This document shows, in pieces, positions 54,523-62,626 of a stretch of DNA of 64,000 nt. Location: assembly GCA_023399465.1 (NCBI GenBank), contig JAEWPB010000137.1, positions 25,944 through 89,943 of the forward strand, read 5' to 3'. Position numbers and translations under genes: made by a program. Below the pieces are notes generated by a model. It was not told where the DNA came from. It saw only the letters and a list, made by a program, of their open reading frames with translations, and searched no databases. Source of the stretch: Pseudomonadota bacterium. Its GTDB lineage: Bacteria > Pseudomonadota > Alphaproteobacteria > Rhizobiales > Rhizobiaceae. Positions within the stretch are counted from its first letter, which is position 1. Each line of letters starts with the position of its first letter.

Positions 54523-55050
54523 TCATGAGGGTGTCGCCGTGTCGTCCGGCGCCGGGGGCGGGGTCACGTGCGCCGCCAGGGCCTCGCGCAGGGCAGCCTC
54601 CCCCTTGTCATCCAGCGAAGTACGCATCACCGTTCCGCCGACGCCCTTGAGGTCCGCCAGCACCTTGTCGGTCGTCATCTTGCGGATCAGCAGGAATAGC
54701 CCGGCCATGCCCGGCTGCAGCGCACTAGCCGCATCCTTCATGAACTGGTCGTTGATCCCGAAATCCGTGAGCTTTCCGCCAATGGCGCCGGATGCCGCCC
54801 CGATCGCGGTACCGACCAGCGGCATCAGGAAGATGAAGCCGATCAACGTGCCCCACAGGGCGCCAGACAGCGCGCCGGTGGCGGTCGTATTGAACATCTG
54901 GTTAAGTTTCACGCGGCCGTCCGCATCCTTTACGACAACCACAGCATCCTCGAGTTCAATCAAATACTCGCGCTGCAGCCCGAGTACCCTCTGCCGTACC
55001 TCCTCGGCCTTCTGCTCATCCGGAAAGGCGATAAATACGAGATCGCTCAT
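54523..55050 (-). CDS. DUF1269 membrane-associated protein
   Basis: A 175-residue protein. An N-terminal DUF1269 half (LVFIAFPDEQKAEEVRQRVLGLQ, LIELEDAVVVVKDADGRVKLNQ) leads to a glycine-zipper hydrophobic hairpin (residues about 62-95: GALSGALWGTLIGFIFLMPLVGTAIGAASGAIGG in two parts). A second small domain (GLFLLIRKMTTDKVLADLK) closes it. DUF1269 proteins are of unknown function and often found with stress genes. GGAG lies 10-13 nt before the ATG at 55050. It stands alone. Confidence 0.8.
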   Translation of the reverse strand: MSDLVFIAFPDEQKAEEVRQRVLGLQREYLIELEDAVVVVKDADGRVKLNQMFNTTATGALSGALWGTLIGFIFLMPLVGTAIGAASGAIGGKLTDFGINDQFMKDAASALQPGMAGLFLLIRKMTTDKVLADLKGVGGTVMRTSLDDKGEAALREALAAHVTPPPAPDDTATPS

Positions 55051-55245
55051 TGATACACTCTCCTCAATCGAAAGTGGGTTCACAGTCCCCTGAAATGCAC
55101 TTCTGATACACACGGCCCTTGCGCCCGCTCCTTCGCTAACTAGAGGCCGCCATTTCGTTTTCAAGCATCGCCCGGCGCTCCCTGCTTCCCCGCGCCGCCG
55201 GCGGCGGGCGCTCCCCGTTTCCCCGCGCCTTCCCGTCGCACACGG

Positions 55246-55653
55246 TCAACCTGGCGTCTCCCCATCGTCCGTCGGGGGATAGACCGCGATCTCCACCAGG
55301 TTGCGATCCGGATCGCGCACATAGATCGAGGTTATCAGGCCGAGGGCGCCGGTATGGGTAAGCGGCCCCTTCTCGATTTCTATTCCGGCGGTCTGGAGGT
55401 ATTCGGTGATCTCATCGATGTCGGTCTCGGCGATCAGGCAGAAGGCTGCGGAATCCGGTGTCGGCGCGGCTGCCGCCAATGCCGGCGGCTTGCGCAGTTC
55501 CCGCAAGTTGATCGTCTGCGCGCCGAAGCGAAGCGCCATGCCGTCGTCGCCGAAACGGACCACATCCATTCCCAGGATACCGGAATAGAAGCGAGTGGCG
55601 GCGTCGATATCGGTCACCGTCAGGACGAAATGATCGATGCGGTTCAGCTTCAT
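55246..55653 (-). CDS. VOC-family metalloprotein (glyoxalase/bleomycin-resistance fold)
   Basis: A 135-residue vicinal-oxygen-chelate protein. The first metal His is in NRIDHFVLTVTD and the C-terminal Glu in RDPDRNLVEIAVYP; an internal repeat of beta-alpha-beta-beta-beta modules is evident from two hydrophobic-strand sets. It is most like the small group annotated VOC family virulence or glyoxalase-like protein. Dimerisation should complete the metal site. Substrate unknown. Start at 55653 has GGGAG just upstream. Confidence 0.82.
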   Translation of the reverse strand: MKLNRIDHFVLTVTDIDAATRFYSGILGMDVVRFGDDGMALRFGAQTINLRELRKPPALAAAAPTPDSAAFCLIAETDIDEITEYLQTAGIEIEKGPLTHTGALGLITSIYVRDPDRNLVEIAVYPPTDDGETPG

Positions 55654-55850
55654 TGCCCGCTCCCTCCAAATCCCAAACCTCTGACCAGACAGATAGGACA
55701 GCGGGTGAATTTGGCAATTTCTCGCGCGGAACTGTTGGTTGCTGACCGGGCTGCAGCAACCACACAGCACCAGCCGTCGATTTATTGCTGTTCTCTTCGT
55801 TTTAGTTTTTGCTAATATTGCTGACCGGAACGCGAACGGAGGGCGTACGA

Positions 55851-56039
55851 GTGTCAGATGCCCCGAGCCATGACGCCGGAAAAGTACTGACCAGGCACCG
55901 CAGGCGCGACGAACTGATCATGTTCTTCGTCCTTGCTTTCGCCATCTGGCCGCTCCTGGCCGTCGTGATAGTCGGCGGCTACGGCTTTATCGTCTGGATG
56001 CTGCAGCTCATTTTCGGCCCCCCGGGACCGCCTCACTGA
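55851..56039 (+). CDS. napE: Periplasmic nitrate reductase subunit NapE
   Basis: A 62-residue single-helix membrane protein. A basic N-terminal part ends in RRRDELIMFFVLAFAIWPLLAVVIVGGYGF (in two parts), the NapE signature, with a short GPPGPPH tail. Its exact role is unsettled; it is membrane-embedded and always with NapA-type reductases in rhizobia. GTG at 55851 is the likely start: GGAGG lies 8 nt upstream and the family begins there. First gene of napEFDABC. I see no clear FNR-type box upstream. Confidence 0.85.
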   Translation: MSDAPSHDAGKVLTRHRRRDELIMFFVLAFAIWPLLAVVIVGGYGFIVWMLQLIFGPPGPPH

Positions 56040-56067
56040 TACGTCCACTTTTCATGAGGAGCCTACC

Positions 56068-56580
56068 GTGGCGGCCATCGACCTATCGAGGCGAAAATTT
56101 CTTCGCGGGCAGCTCCGGGCCCAGCCCCCGGCCCAGTCCACCCGAATCCTGCCGCCGGGCGCGACTGCCGAAAGCATCGCGGCCTGTACGGCCTGCGGAG
56201 CGTGCGTGCAAAGCTGTCCGAACCACATCATCGCTCTTTCGGATGGCCTCCCCTCGATCGACTTCAGCGCCGGCGAGTGCATCTTCTGTGGCGAATGCGC
56301 CCGCGCATGTCCCGAACCGGTATTCGTTGGACCGGCCGCTACCCGGTTCGACCATGTCGTCGCCGTTGCCGACACCTGCCTGACGCATACCGGCGTCGAC
56401 TGCCAGCTCTGTCGCGACACCTGCCCCGAACAGGCGATCCGTTTCCACCCGCGTATCGGCGGGCCATTCTACCCGGAGATCATGGAGACCGCCTGTACCG
56501 GATGCGGCGCGTGCATAGGCATCTGTCCGGTGGGGGCAATCGAGGTGAGTGAGCGGAGCGCCGAGGTGGCCCATGGCTGA
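56068..56580 (+). CDS. napF: Nap iron-sulfur protein NapF
   Basis: A 170-residue cytoplasmic ferredoxin-type protein that helps mature NapA. Its clusters are bound by CTACGACVQSCP, CIFCGECARACP, CQLCRDTCP and CTGCGACIGICP: four Cys-rich motifs, with the third lacking one of the usual spacings. An N-terminal RRKFLRGQL motif is typical. It starts with GTG at 56068 (TGAGGAG upstream) and its stop overlaps the napD start by 8 bp. Confidence 0.88.
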   Translation: MAAIDLSRRKFLRGQLRAQPPAQSTRILPPGATAESIAACTACGACVQSCPNHIIALSDGLPSIDFSAGECIFCGECARACPEPVFVGPAATRFDHVVAVADTCLTHTGVDCQLCRDTCPEQAIRFHPRIGGPFYPEIMETACTGCGACIGICPVGAIEVSERSAEVAHG

Positions 56581-56860
56581 CGGCGCGCGCACCTATCACA
56601 TCTCGAGCGCCATCGTCACGGTCCGGCCCGACGCCCAGGACGCCATGGTGGCAGCACTTGGCGCATTGGAAAACGTCGAGGTCCACGCCGCCGAGAACGG
56701 CAAGATCGTCATCGTCATCGAAGGCGCGACCGCGGGCGAACTGGGTGCCAGCCTCTCCCAAATCACCTTCATGGACGGCGTCTACGCGGCGAACATGGTC
56801 TACGAGCATATCGAGGAAGAGGAGGCAACCAGCGATGATCGGGGAACTGACGCGTCGTGA
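56573..56860 (+). CDS. napD: NapA signal-peptide chaperone NapD
   Basis: A 95-residue cytoplasmic chaperone: HISSAIVTVRPDAQDAMVAAL near the N-terminus and GKIVIVIEGATAGELGASL in the middle. NapD binds the twin-arginine signal of NapA and holds it back from export until the molybdenum cofactor is in. It overlaps napF by 8 bp and napA by 26 bp, so translation of the three is coupled. Confidence 0.88.
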   Translation: MADGARTYHISSAIVTVRPDAQDAMVAALGALENVEVHAAENGKIVIVIEGATAGELGASLSQITFMDGVYAANMVYEHIEEEEATSDDRGTDAS

Positions 56861-59342
56861 AGTCCTCAAGGCCCATGCGGCCGGTGTCGCAGCCGCCGCC
56901 GCTGGCATTGCCCTGCCCGCATCCGCGCAACCCGTGACCGGCGGCGTCAGCGCGCTCGAGATCAACTGGGCCAAGGCCCCCTGCCGCTTCTGCGGCACCG
57001 GTTGCGGCGTCATGGTCGGCGTCAAGGGCAACCAGGTGGTGGCCACCCACGGCGACCAGCTGGCGCCGGTCAACCGCGGCCTCAACTGCGTCAAGGGCTA
57101 TTTCCTGTCCAAGATCATGTACGGCGCCGACCGGCTGACCACGCCCCTCCTGCGCAAGAGGGACGGCGTCTACGCAAAGGACGGCGAATTCGAACCGGTC
57201 AGCTGGGATGAAGCCTTCGACATCATGGCCGAGCAATGCAAGCGGGTGCTCAGGGAAAAGGGACCCACCGCGGTGGGCATGTTCCTTTCCGGCCAGTCGA
57301 CGATCTTCGAGGGCTATGCCGCGACCAAGCTGATGCGCGCCGGGTTCCGATCGAACAACCTCGATCCCAATGCGCGGCACTGCATGGCCTCCGCCGCCTA
57401 TGCCTTCATCCGCACCTTCGGCATCGACGAGCCGGCGGGCTGTTACGAGGATTTCGAGAATGCCGACCGTTTCGTGCTGTGGGGATCGAATCTCGCGGAA
57501 ATGCATCCGATCCTGTGGTCCAGGCTCGCGGACCGGCGGCTCGGCCACGAGCATGTTCGCGTGGCCGTGCTGTCGACCTTCACCAACCGCAGCATGGACC
57601 TTGCCGACATAGCGATCGTGTTCAAGCCGGGAACCGATCTCTACATCATGAACTACATCGCCAACCACATCATCCAGACGGGCCGGGTGAACGAGGACTT
57701 CGTGCGCGACCACACCGTCTTCATGCACGGTGCGGAAGATATCGGCTATGGCCGGCGTCCGGATCACCCGCAGGAGACCAATGCCCGGAATTCCGGCGAT
57801 CCCGGCCGGATGGAGCCGATCGACTTCGAGACCTTCAAGAACTACGTGTCGACCTACACGCTGGAAGGCGCGGCCGAGCTGACCGGGGTCGAGCCCGGCC
57901 TCCTCAAGGATCTGGCCGAAATCTATGCCGACCCGAAACTCAAGGTCATGTCGCTCTGGACCATGGGCTTCAACCAGAACGTCCGTGGCACCTGGGCCAA
58001 CCAGATGTGCTACAACATCCACCTGCTGACCGGGAAGATTTCCGAGCCCGGCAACAGCCCGTTCTCGGTGACCGGGCAACCATCCGCCTGCGGCACCGCC
58101 CGCGAGGTCGGCACCTTCGCCCACCGCCTTCCCGCCGATCTGGTGGTGACCAACCCGCTCGACCGCAAGCGCGCCGAGGAGATCTGGCGGGTACCCGAAG
58201 GGCTGATCCCGCCCAAGCCCGGATTTTACGCGGTCGAGCAGGATCGCAAGCTGCGGGACGGTGAGCTCAATTTCTACTGGACGCAGGTGGTGAACAATGT
58301 CCAGGCCGCCCCCAACATCTCGGAGGAGACCTATCCCGGCTATCGCAACCCGGCAAACTTCGTCGTCGTTTCCGATGCCTATCCGACGCTGAGCTGCCGC
58401 AGCGCCGATCTGGTCCTGCCGGCGGCGATGTGGGTGGAAAAGGAAGGGGCCTACGGCAATGCCGAACGGCGCACCCAGAGCTGGCACCAGATGGTGAAGG
58501 CACCGGGCGAGGCGCGCTCCGACCTGTGGCAGCTCGTGGAATTCTCCAAGCGCTTCACCACCGACGAGTGCTGGACCGCCGAAACTCTCGACGCCCATCC
58601 CACCTTCCGCGGCAAGACCCTGTACGAAGTCCTGTTCAGGAACGGCGAAGTCGACCGTTTTCCGCTGAGCGATGTCGACGGCAACTTCCCGAACCAGGAA
58701 GCCGACGCCTTCGGATTCTACATCCAGAAGGGCCTGTTCGAGGAATATGCCATCTTCGGCCGCGGCCATGGCCACGATCTGGCGCCTTACGAGATGTACC
58801 AGCAGGCCCGTGGATTGCTCTGGCCGGTCGTCAACGGGCAGGAGACCCGCTGGCGCTTCCGCGAGGGCTACGACCCCTATGTCCCGCTCGGCTCGGGCGT
58901 GAAGTTCTACGGCCGTCCGGACGGAAGGGCCGTCATCCTCGCCGTGCCCTACGAGCCGCCGGCGGAGCCGCCCGACGCGGAATATGACTTCTGGCTGGTG
59001 ACCGGCCGCGTGCTCGAGCACTGGCATTCGGGCTCGATGACGATGCGGGTGCCCGAGCTTTACAAGGCCTTCCCGGTCGCGGTCTGCTTCATGAATGCCG
59101 AGGATGCGCGAAAGCGCGGCCTCAACCAGGGCGCGGAGATCCGCGTGATCTCGCGGCGCGGCGAAATCCGCACCCGCGTCGAGACCCGCGGGCGAAACCG
59201 CATGCCGCCCGGCGTCGTCTACGTCCCCTGGTTCGACGCCACGCAGCTGATCAACAAGGTGACACTGGATGCAACCTGCCCGATCTCCAAACAGACGGAT
59301 TACAAGAAATGCGCAGTCAAGATCGTCTCCGCCGCGTCCTGA
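56835..59342 (+). CDS. napA: Periplasmic nitrate reductase catalytic subunit NapA
   Basis: An 835-residue molybdoenzyme. The twin-arginine signal LTRREVLKAHAAG is at residues 5-17. The [4Fe-4S] cysteines are in APCRFCGTGCGV and LNCVKGYF, and the molybdenum-ligating Cys is in NARHCMASAAYAF. bis-MGD-binding domains follow to the end (LVTGRVLEHWHSGSMTMRVPEL, CPISKQTDYKKCAVKI). It reduces nitrate to nitrite in the periplasm with electrons from NapC through NapB. Start at 56835 has GGAGG upstream and gives a standard Tat leader. All landmarks of a functional enzyme are present. Confidence 0.93.
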   Translation: MIGELTRREVLKAHAAGVAAAAAGIALPASAQPVTGGVSALEINWAKAPCRFCGTGCGVMVGVKGNQVVATHGDQLAPVNRGLNCVKGYFLSKIMYGADRLTTPLLRKRDGVYAKDGEFEPVSWDEAFDIMAEQCKRVLREKGPTAVGMFLSGQSTIFEGYAATKLMRAGFRSNNLDPNARHCMASAAYAFIRTFGIDEPAGCYEDFENADRFVLWGSNLAEMHPILWSRLADRRLGHEHVRVAVLSTFTNRSMDLADIAIVFKPGTDLYIMNYIANHIIQTGRVNEDFVRDHTVFMHGAEDIGYGRRPDHPQETNARNSGDPGRMEPIDFETFKNYVSTYTLEGAAELTGVEPGLLKDLAEIYADPKLKVMSLWTMGFNQNVRGTWANQMCYNIHLLTGKISEPGNSPFSVTGQPSACGTAREVGTFAHRLPADLVVTNPLDRKRAEEIWRVPEGLIPPKPGFYAVEQDRKLRDGELNFYWTQVVNNVQAAPNISEETYPGYRNPANFVVVSDAYPTLSCRSADLVLPAAMWVEKEGAYGNAERRTQSWHQMVKAPGEARSDLWQLVEFSKRFTTDECWTAETLDAHPTFRGKTLYEVLFRNGEVDRFPLSDVDGNFPNQEADAFGFYIQKGLFEEYAIFGRGHGHDLAPYEMYQQARGLLWPVVNGQETRWRFREGYDPYVPLGSGVKFYGRPDGRAVILAVPYEPPAEPPDAEYDFWLVTGRVLEHWHSGSMTMRVPELYKAFPVAVCFMNAEDARKRGLNQGAEIRVISRRGEIRTRVETRGRNRMPPGVVYVPWFDATQLINKVTLDATCPISKQTDYKKCAVKIVSAAS

Positions 59343-59812
59343 TGCAGCCCGCAGGACATCTCTTCGCGGCCGGCCTGTCGCTGTTCCTCGTCACGGCGGC
59401 GATCGCCCAGTTCCTCCCCACGGACATTCCCCAGCTCGAGGGGCCGACGCCGCCGATGTCGGTTCCCCAGGCAAAGCAGCTGCCGAAATGGGTGGTCGAC
59501 GACCAGCGCAAGATGCGCAACTATCCCGACCAGCCGCCGATCATTCCGCATTCGATCGAGGGTTATGAGCTTTCGGTCAACTACAACCGCTGCCTGACCT
59601 GCCACAAGCGCGAATTCACCCAGAGTTCCGGCGCGCCGATGATCAGCATCACCCACTATTTCAATCGTGACGGGCAAATGCTCGCCGACGTTTCGCCGCG
59701 GCGCTACTTCTGCACCGCATGTCACGTCCGGCAGGCCGAGGTGCAGCAACTGGTACCCGACAACTTCAAGGACATGAGCCAACTCGGCGTCAAGCCGGCC
59801 GGGAGCGAGTGA
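59342..59812 (+). CDS. napB: Diheme cytochrome c NapB
   Basis: A 156-residue periplasmic electron-transfer subunit. A signal peptide (HLFAAGLSLFLVTAAIA) is followed by two heme-binding CxxCH sites, CLTCHKRE and CTACHVRQ, with the distal-ligand His expected in the IPHSIEGYE and ISITHYF regions. ATG at 59342 overlaps the napA TGA by one base (TGATG), which supports this start; an in-frame ATG at 59309 inside napA would add 11 basic residues. Passes electrons to NapA. Confidence 0.9.
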   Translation: MQPAGHLFAAGLSLFLVTAAIAQFLPTDIPQLEGPTPPMSVPQAKQLPKWVVDDQRKMRNYPDQPPIIPHSIEGYELSVNYNRCLTCHKREFTQSSGAPMISITHYFNRDGQMLADVSPRRYFCTACHVRQAEVQQLVPDNFKDMSQLGVKPAGSE

Positions 59813-59817
59813 CACCG

Positions 59818-60540
59818 ATGGGTGCAATCCGCCGTTTCTTCCGTTGGGCCTGGGACATCATCCGCTCGCCGGCCGGGACCCTCAGTCTCGGATTCCTGAC
59901 GCTCGGCGGTTTCATCGGCGGAGTGCTGTTCTGGGGCGCGTTCAACACGGCGCTCGAGATGACCAACACCGAGGCGTTCTGCATTTCCTGTCATGAAATG
60001 CGCGACAACGTCTACGAGGAACTGACCCATACCACCCACTTCACCAACCGCTCGGGCGTCAGGGCAACCTGCCCGGATTGCCACGTGCCGCATGAGTGGA
60101 CGCGCAAGATCGCCCGCAAGATGCAGGCATCCAAGGAAGTCTGGGGCACGATATTCGGGACCATCGACACGCGGCAGGAATTCCTTGCCCATCGTCTGGA
60201 AATGGCCAAACACGAATGGGCGCGGCTGAAAGCGAACGACAGCCTGGAATGCCGTAGCTGCCATTCCGCCGTGGCGATGGATCTCGGCAAGCAGACCAAG
60301 CGCGCCGCGGAGATGCACGAACGCTACCTGCTGACGGGAAAGGCGACCTGCATCGACTGCCACAAGGGCGTCGGCCACAACCTGCCGAACATGGAAGGTA
60401 TCGAACCGGGCTGGGTGGTTCCGCAGGAAATGCAGGGCAAATCGGACAAGATATCGTCAGCGGTCGACGACCTCCGCCAGGCAATCGCCGAGGCCCATCG
60501 CGGCATCACCCGTCAGCCTGCCCTGCCTGCAGCACGGTGA
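59818..60540 (+). CDS. napC: Tetraheme cytochrome c NapC
   Basis: A 240-residue NapC/NirT-family quinol dehydrogenase. A single N-terminal membrane anchor (LSLGFLTLGGFIGGVLFWGAF) is followed by four CxxCH hemes: CISCHEM, CPDCHVP, CRSCHSA, CIDCHKG. It takes electrons from the quinol pool and gives them to NapB. Last gene of the nap operon, 5 bp after napB. Its last 35 bp overlap the 3' end of the convergent pta gene. Confidence 0.92.
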   Translation: MGAIRRFFRWAWDIIRSPAGTLSLGFLTLGGFIGGVLFWGAFNTALEMTNTEAFCISCHEMRDNVYEELTHTTHFTNRSGVRATCPDCHVPHEWTRKIARKMQASKEVWGTIFGTIDTRQEFLAHRLEMAKHEWARLKANDSLECRSCHSAVAMDLGKQTKRAAEMHERYLLTGKATCIDCHKGVGHNLPNMEGIEPGWVVPQEMQGKSDKISSAVDDLRQAIAEAHRGITRQPALPAAR

Positions 60541-61510
60541 CGGCAATCATGTGATAGACGTCATCGGCGCTGCAACCGCGGGAGAGATCGTTGGCGGGCT
60601 TCGCCAGCCCCTGCAGGATCGGTCCGATGGCGGTGGCGCCGCCGATCCGCTGGGCGATCTTGTAGCCGATGTTGGCGGCATCGAGATTGGGAAACACGAA
60701 GACGTTCGCCCCGCCGTTCAGGGCCGAACCCGGCGCCTTCGCCGCACTCACCGCTTCCACGAATGCGGTATCGAACTGCAACTCGCCATCGATGATCAGA
60801 TCCGGCTCGCTTGCGCGCGCAAGCCGCGTCGCTTCCACCACCTTGCTCACCCGTTCATGCACGGCACTGCCATTGGTCGAGAACGACAGCATCGCGACCT
60901 TGGGCGCGGAACCGGTCAGTGCCTCAAAGGAGCGCGCCGACATGCGGGCGATATCGGCAAGACCGGCAGCATCGGGATCGACCACCAGTCCGCAATCGGA
61001 AAAGACGAAGGCGCCCTTCTTCACGTGATGCGGCGCACACAACATCATCAGGAAGAAGCTCGACACCAGCTTCACGCCCGGCGCGCTGCCGATCGTCTGC
61101 AACGCCGCCCTGACCGTATCCGCGGTCGTCGCCACCGCGCCACCGACAGTACCGTCGGCCTCCCCCTCGCGCACCATCATCGCCGCGAACATCAGCGGCG
61201 AGCGCACCGTATCCAGCGCCTGGGCCGCATCGACGCCCTTCGCCTTGCGAAGCGCGTGGAATGCGGCGGCGAAACGTTCGGTCAAAGGCGAGAACAGGGG
61301 GTCTTCGATGCGAAATTCTTTCGCCGTGCCACCCGCCTCGGCAATCCGGCGGCCGATGACCTCGGCATTGCCGACCAGCGCGATCTCGGCGATGCCCTCC
61401 GCCCGCGCGCGGCAGGCGGCCGCGATTATGCGCGGATCCTCGCCCTCGGCAAGGACGATGCGCTTCGGTGCCCGGCGCGCGGTCTCGATGATGCGGTCCA
61501 ATGGTTTCAT
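60506..61510 (-). CDS. pta: Phosphate acetyltransferase
   Basis: A 334-residue short-form Pta. It starts LDRIIETARRAPKRIVLAEGEDPR and carries DGTVGGAVATTADTVRAAL, SFSTNGSAV and the IGYKIAQRIGGATAIGPILQG C-terminal motif of the PTA/PTB fold. It converts acetyl phosphate plus CoA to acetyl-CoA and phosphate. In this operon (xsc-yeiH-pta) the acetyl phosphate comes from sulfoacetaldehyde. The start overlaps the YeiH stop by one base (TAATG). No acetate kinase gene is nearby, in keeping with a catabolic role. Confidence 0.9.
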   Translation of the reverse strand: MKPLDRIIETARRAPKRIVLAEGEDPRIIAAACRARAEGIAEIALVGNAEVIGRRIAEAGGTAKEFRIEDPLFSPLTERFAAAFHALRKAKGVDAAQALDTVRSPLMFAAMMVREGEADGTVGGAVATTADTVRAALQTIGSAPGVKLVSSFFLMMLCAPHHVKKGAFVFSDCGLVVDPDAAGLADIARMSARSFEALTGSAPKVAMLSFSTNGSAVHERVSKVVEATRLARASEPDLIIDGELQFDTAFVEAVSAAKAPGSALNGGANVFVFPNLDAANIGYKIAQRIGGATAIGPILQGLAKPANDLSRGCSADDVYHMIAVTVLQAGQADG

Positions 61511-62547
61511 TATGCATGCCCCAGGAGATAGATGCCAGTCAGGATGAAGAGCCCGATGAACATGGTTTCGGCGACGATCAGCAAGACCGCGTCGCGGCCG
61601 ACGTCGAGTACGCGACGCAGCGACGTCTTCATGCCGACCGCAACGATGCCGGCCAGCAGCGCCCAGCGCGATGCGGCCATGCCGGCGTCGGAGACTTCAG
61701 GCGGGATCGCGCCGAGCGAATTGAGGCCGGCGAGGATCAGGAACACCACCACGAAGCCCGGCAGAAGCGGCGGACGCTTGCCGGCATCGCCGTCCGGCTG
61801 GGGCATGTTGCGAACGGCAATCGAGAAGACCAGGACGACGGGTGCCAGCATCGTCACCCGGATGAGCTTGATGAGCGTCGCCGTCTCGCCGGCTTCCGGC
61901 GACACCGAGAACCCGGCGCCGACGACCTGCGCGACGTCATGGATGGTGCCGCCGAAGAAGACCCCGGTCGCGCGGGCATCGAGACCGATCGCCTGCGCCA
62001 GGATCGGATAGCCGATCATCGCCAGGGTGCTCAGCACCGTGACCGACAGCACCGTGAAGATCAGATTGCGCTCGGAATGCTCGTTCTTCGGCAGCACGGC
62101 AGCGATCGCCATCGCCGCGGATGCGCCGCAGATCGCCACCGAGCCGCCGGTTATCAGCGCCATCCGCCAGTCGCGGCCGAGCAACCTTGCGGCAACCAGA
62201 CCGAAGACGATTGTCGCGGCTATAGCAAGAACCAGCAGCAGGATCGTGCCTGCACCGAGCCCGATCAGCAAATCCACGCTGATACGCATGCCGAGCAGCG
62301 CCACACCGATGCGCAGCACCGTCTTCGAACAGAGGTTGATGCCGGCGACGCACCGCCCCTCCTCCGACAGGAAATGCAGGGCGATGCCGAGCAGCAACGC
62401 CATCAGCATCGCCGGCGCGCCGTAATGCTCGGACAGGAATTGCGCGGCGAGAGCGACGGCCGCGGTGATGAGCACGCCGGGCCAATATTTCTCAAACACG
62501 GCAGGCAGCGATTGCAGCCGACGCTGCGTTTCTATCTGGGTATCCAT
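61510..62547 (-). CDS. YeiH/UPF0324-family membrane protein, candidate sulfite exporter
   Basis: A 345-residue membrane protein of about ten helices. Motifs such as GAPAMLMALLLGIALHF, the KTVLRIGVALLGMRIS loop, GSVAICGASAAMAIAAVLP and GTIHDVAQVVGAG mark UPF0324 (PF03601). Position between xsc and pta suggests it exports the sulfite made by Xsc, a role proposed for membrane proteins in several taurine operons; the biochemical proof for this family is thin. Start at 62547 follows the family N-terminus. Its stop overlaps the pta start by one base. Confidence 0.82.
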   Translation of the reverse strand: MDTQIETQRRLQSLPAVFEKYWPGVLITAAVALAAQFLSEHYGAPAMLMALLLGIALHFLSEEGRCVAGINLCSKTVLRIGVALLGMRISVDLLIGLGAGTILLLVLAIAATIVFGLVAARLLGRDWRMALITGGSVAICGASAAMAIAAVLPKNEHSERNLIFTVLSVTVLSTLAMIGYPILAQAIGLDARATGVFFGGTIHDVAQVVGAGFSVSPEAGETATLIKLIRVTMLAPVVLVFSIAVRNMPQPDGDAGKRPPLLPGFVVVFLILAGLNSLGAIPPEVSDAGMAASRWALLAGIVAVGMKTSLRRVLDVGRDAVLLIVAETMFIGLFILTGIYLLGHA

Positions 62548-62626
62548 GGGGCAATCCCGGTAACAGGCGGCAGTGGGGATCGAGCCTGCCCGGACCATCG
62601 CTCCGGGCAGGCATTGGCAGTGTTGG

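Noticed and set aside
55700..55850. An FNR/NNR box upstream of napE
   Set aside because: No TTGAT-N4-ATCAA-like sequence could be found by eye; only AT-rich promoter-like sequence is present.
56769..59027. A 752-codon minus-strand frame opposite napA
   Set aside because: napA is unambiguous; the reverse frame has no domains.
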